From assembly GCA_019634915.1 (NCBI GenBank), contig JAHCAN010000020.1, positions 1 to 46,476 on the forward strand: a DNA stretch of 46,476 nt. Direction: 5' to 3'. The stretch's first letter is position 1. Each line of letters begins with the position of its first letter. The notes beneath the pieces were generated by a model. The model did not search any database. It saw nothing but the letters and a program-made list of their open reading frames with translations, and was not told the DNA's origin. The DNA comes from Steroidobacteraceae bacterium. GTDB lineage: Bacteria; Pseudomonadota; Gammaproteobacteria; Steroidobacterales; Steroidobacteraceae. Position numbers and translations under genes: made by a program. Positions 46,316 to 46,476 of the stretch are shown here, one piece after another.

Positions 46316-46476
46316 GACTGGCCGATCCGCAGCGTCGCGAGCAGCATGTCGCGCGCCGTGTTCATCACTTCGACGTTGTTCTGGTAGCTGCGCGAGGCCG
46401 AGATCATGTCGACCATCTGCTCGACCACGTTGACGTTCGGCGCGAACACGTAGCCGTCGGCGTTCGCGAGCGGATT
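46312..46476 (-). CDS. flgC: Proximal rod protein FlgC, C-terminal end only
   Basis: The last 54 residues of FlgC are present; the gene continues past the window edge. [20 protein letters not shown] then [20 protein letters not shown] is the family C-terminal signature. Its position before flgD agrees with the usual flgBCDE order. Confidence 0.93.
   Translation of the reverse strand, partial: NPLANADGYVFAPNVNVVEQMVDMISASRSYQNNVEVMNTARDMLLATLRIGQS

Overview
The window is an almost continuous flagellum and chemotaxis locus from a high-GC Gammaproteobacterium. The order flgC-L, fliC, flaG, fliD, fliS, fleQ, fleR, fliE-R, flhB, flhA, flhF, fleN, fliA, cheY, motCD is that of polar flagellates (Pseudomonas, Xanthomonadales, Nevskiales type). 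A PilZ gene after fliS and the DUF2802 and STAS genes next to cheA fit a Xanthomonadales-like lineage. This placement is inference; there is no rRNA or other species marker. Apart from three genes, everything is on the minus strand, so transcription runs from high to low coordinates.

Layout in transcription order (right to left). 46476-37060: rod, hook, P/L-ring and hook-filament junction genes, flgC (cut by the window edge) to flgL. 36923-33047: filament block fliC, flaG, fliD, fliS, PilZ, with sigma-28-type promoters in front of fliC and fliS. 32928-30678: two sigma-54 activators like FleQ and FleR, both without an N-terminal sensory or receiver domain, and no fleS kinase gene between them. 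30681-24355: fliE, F, G, H, I, J, K (MS-ring, switch, export ATPase, hook-length control), coupled to fleR by overlapping codons. 18224-10937: fliL-R, flhB, flhA (switch and export gate), preceded by a good sigma-54 promoter. 10914-7731: flhF, fleN, fliA, cheY (number and placement of flagella, sigma-28, response regulator). 7709-1: motC, motD, DUF2802, STAS, cheA, cheW, a small exported protein and a large chemoreceptor cut by the left edge.

The foreign-looking part is 18423-24353, between fliK and fliL. It holds a minus-strand coniferyl-aldehyde-dehydrogenase-like gene and, divergent from it, a translationally coupled plus-strand trio: a KstD/fumarate-reductase-like FAD dehydrogenase, an FMN alpha-hydroxy-acid dehydrogenase, and a ThDP enzyme of the acetolactate synthase/benzoylformate decarboxylase superfamily. 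Together they could run hydroxy acid to keto acid to aldehyde to acid, as in the mandelate pathway, but the substrate is unknown. The last gene ends one base from the fliK stop codon. The fliL promoter lies intact on the other side, so flagellar transcription units appear preserved.

No gap between genes exceeds 300 bases; the longest is the 198-base gap in front of fliL. I saw no tRNA, rRNA, CRISPR array, insertion sequence or integrase. cheZ, cheB, cheR, fliT, flgM and fleS are not in the window.
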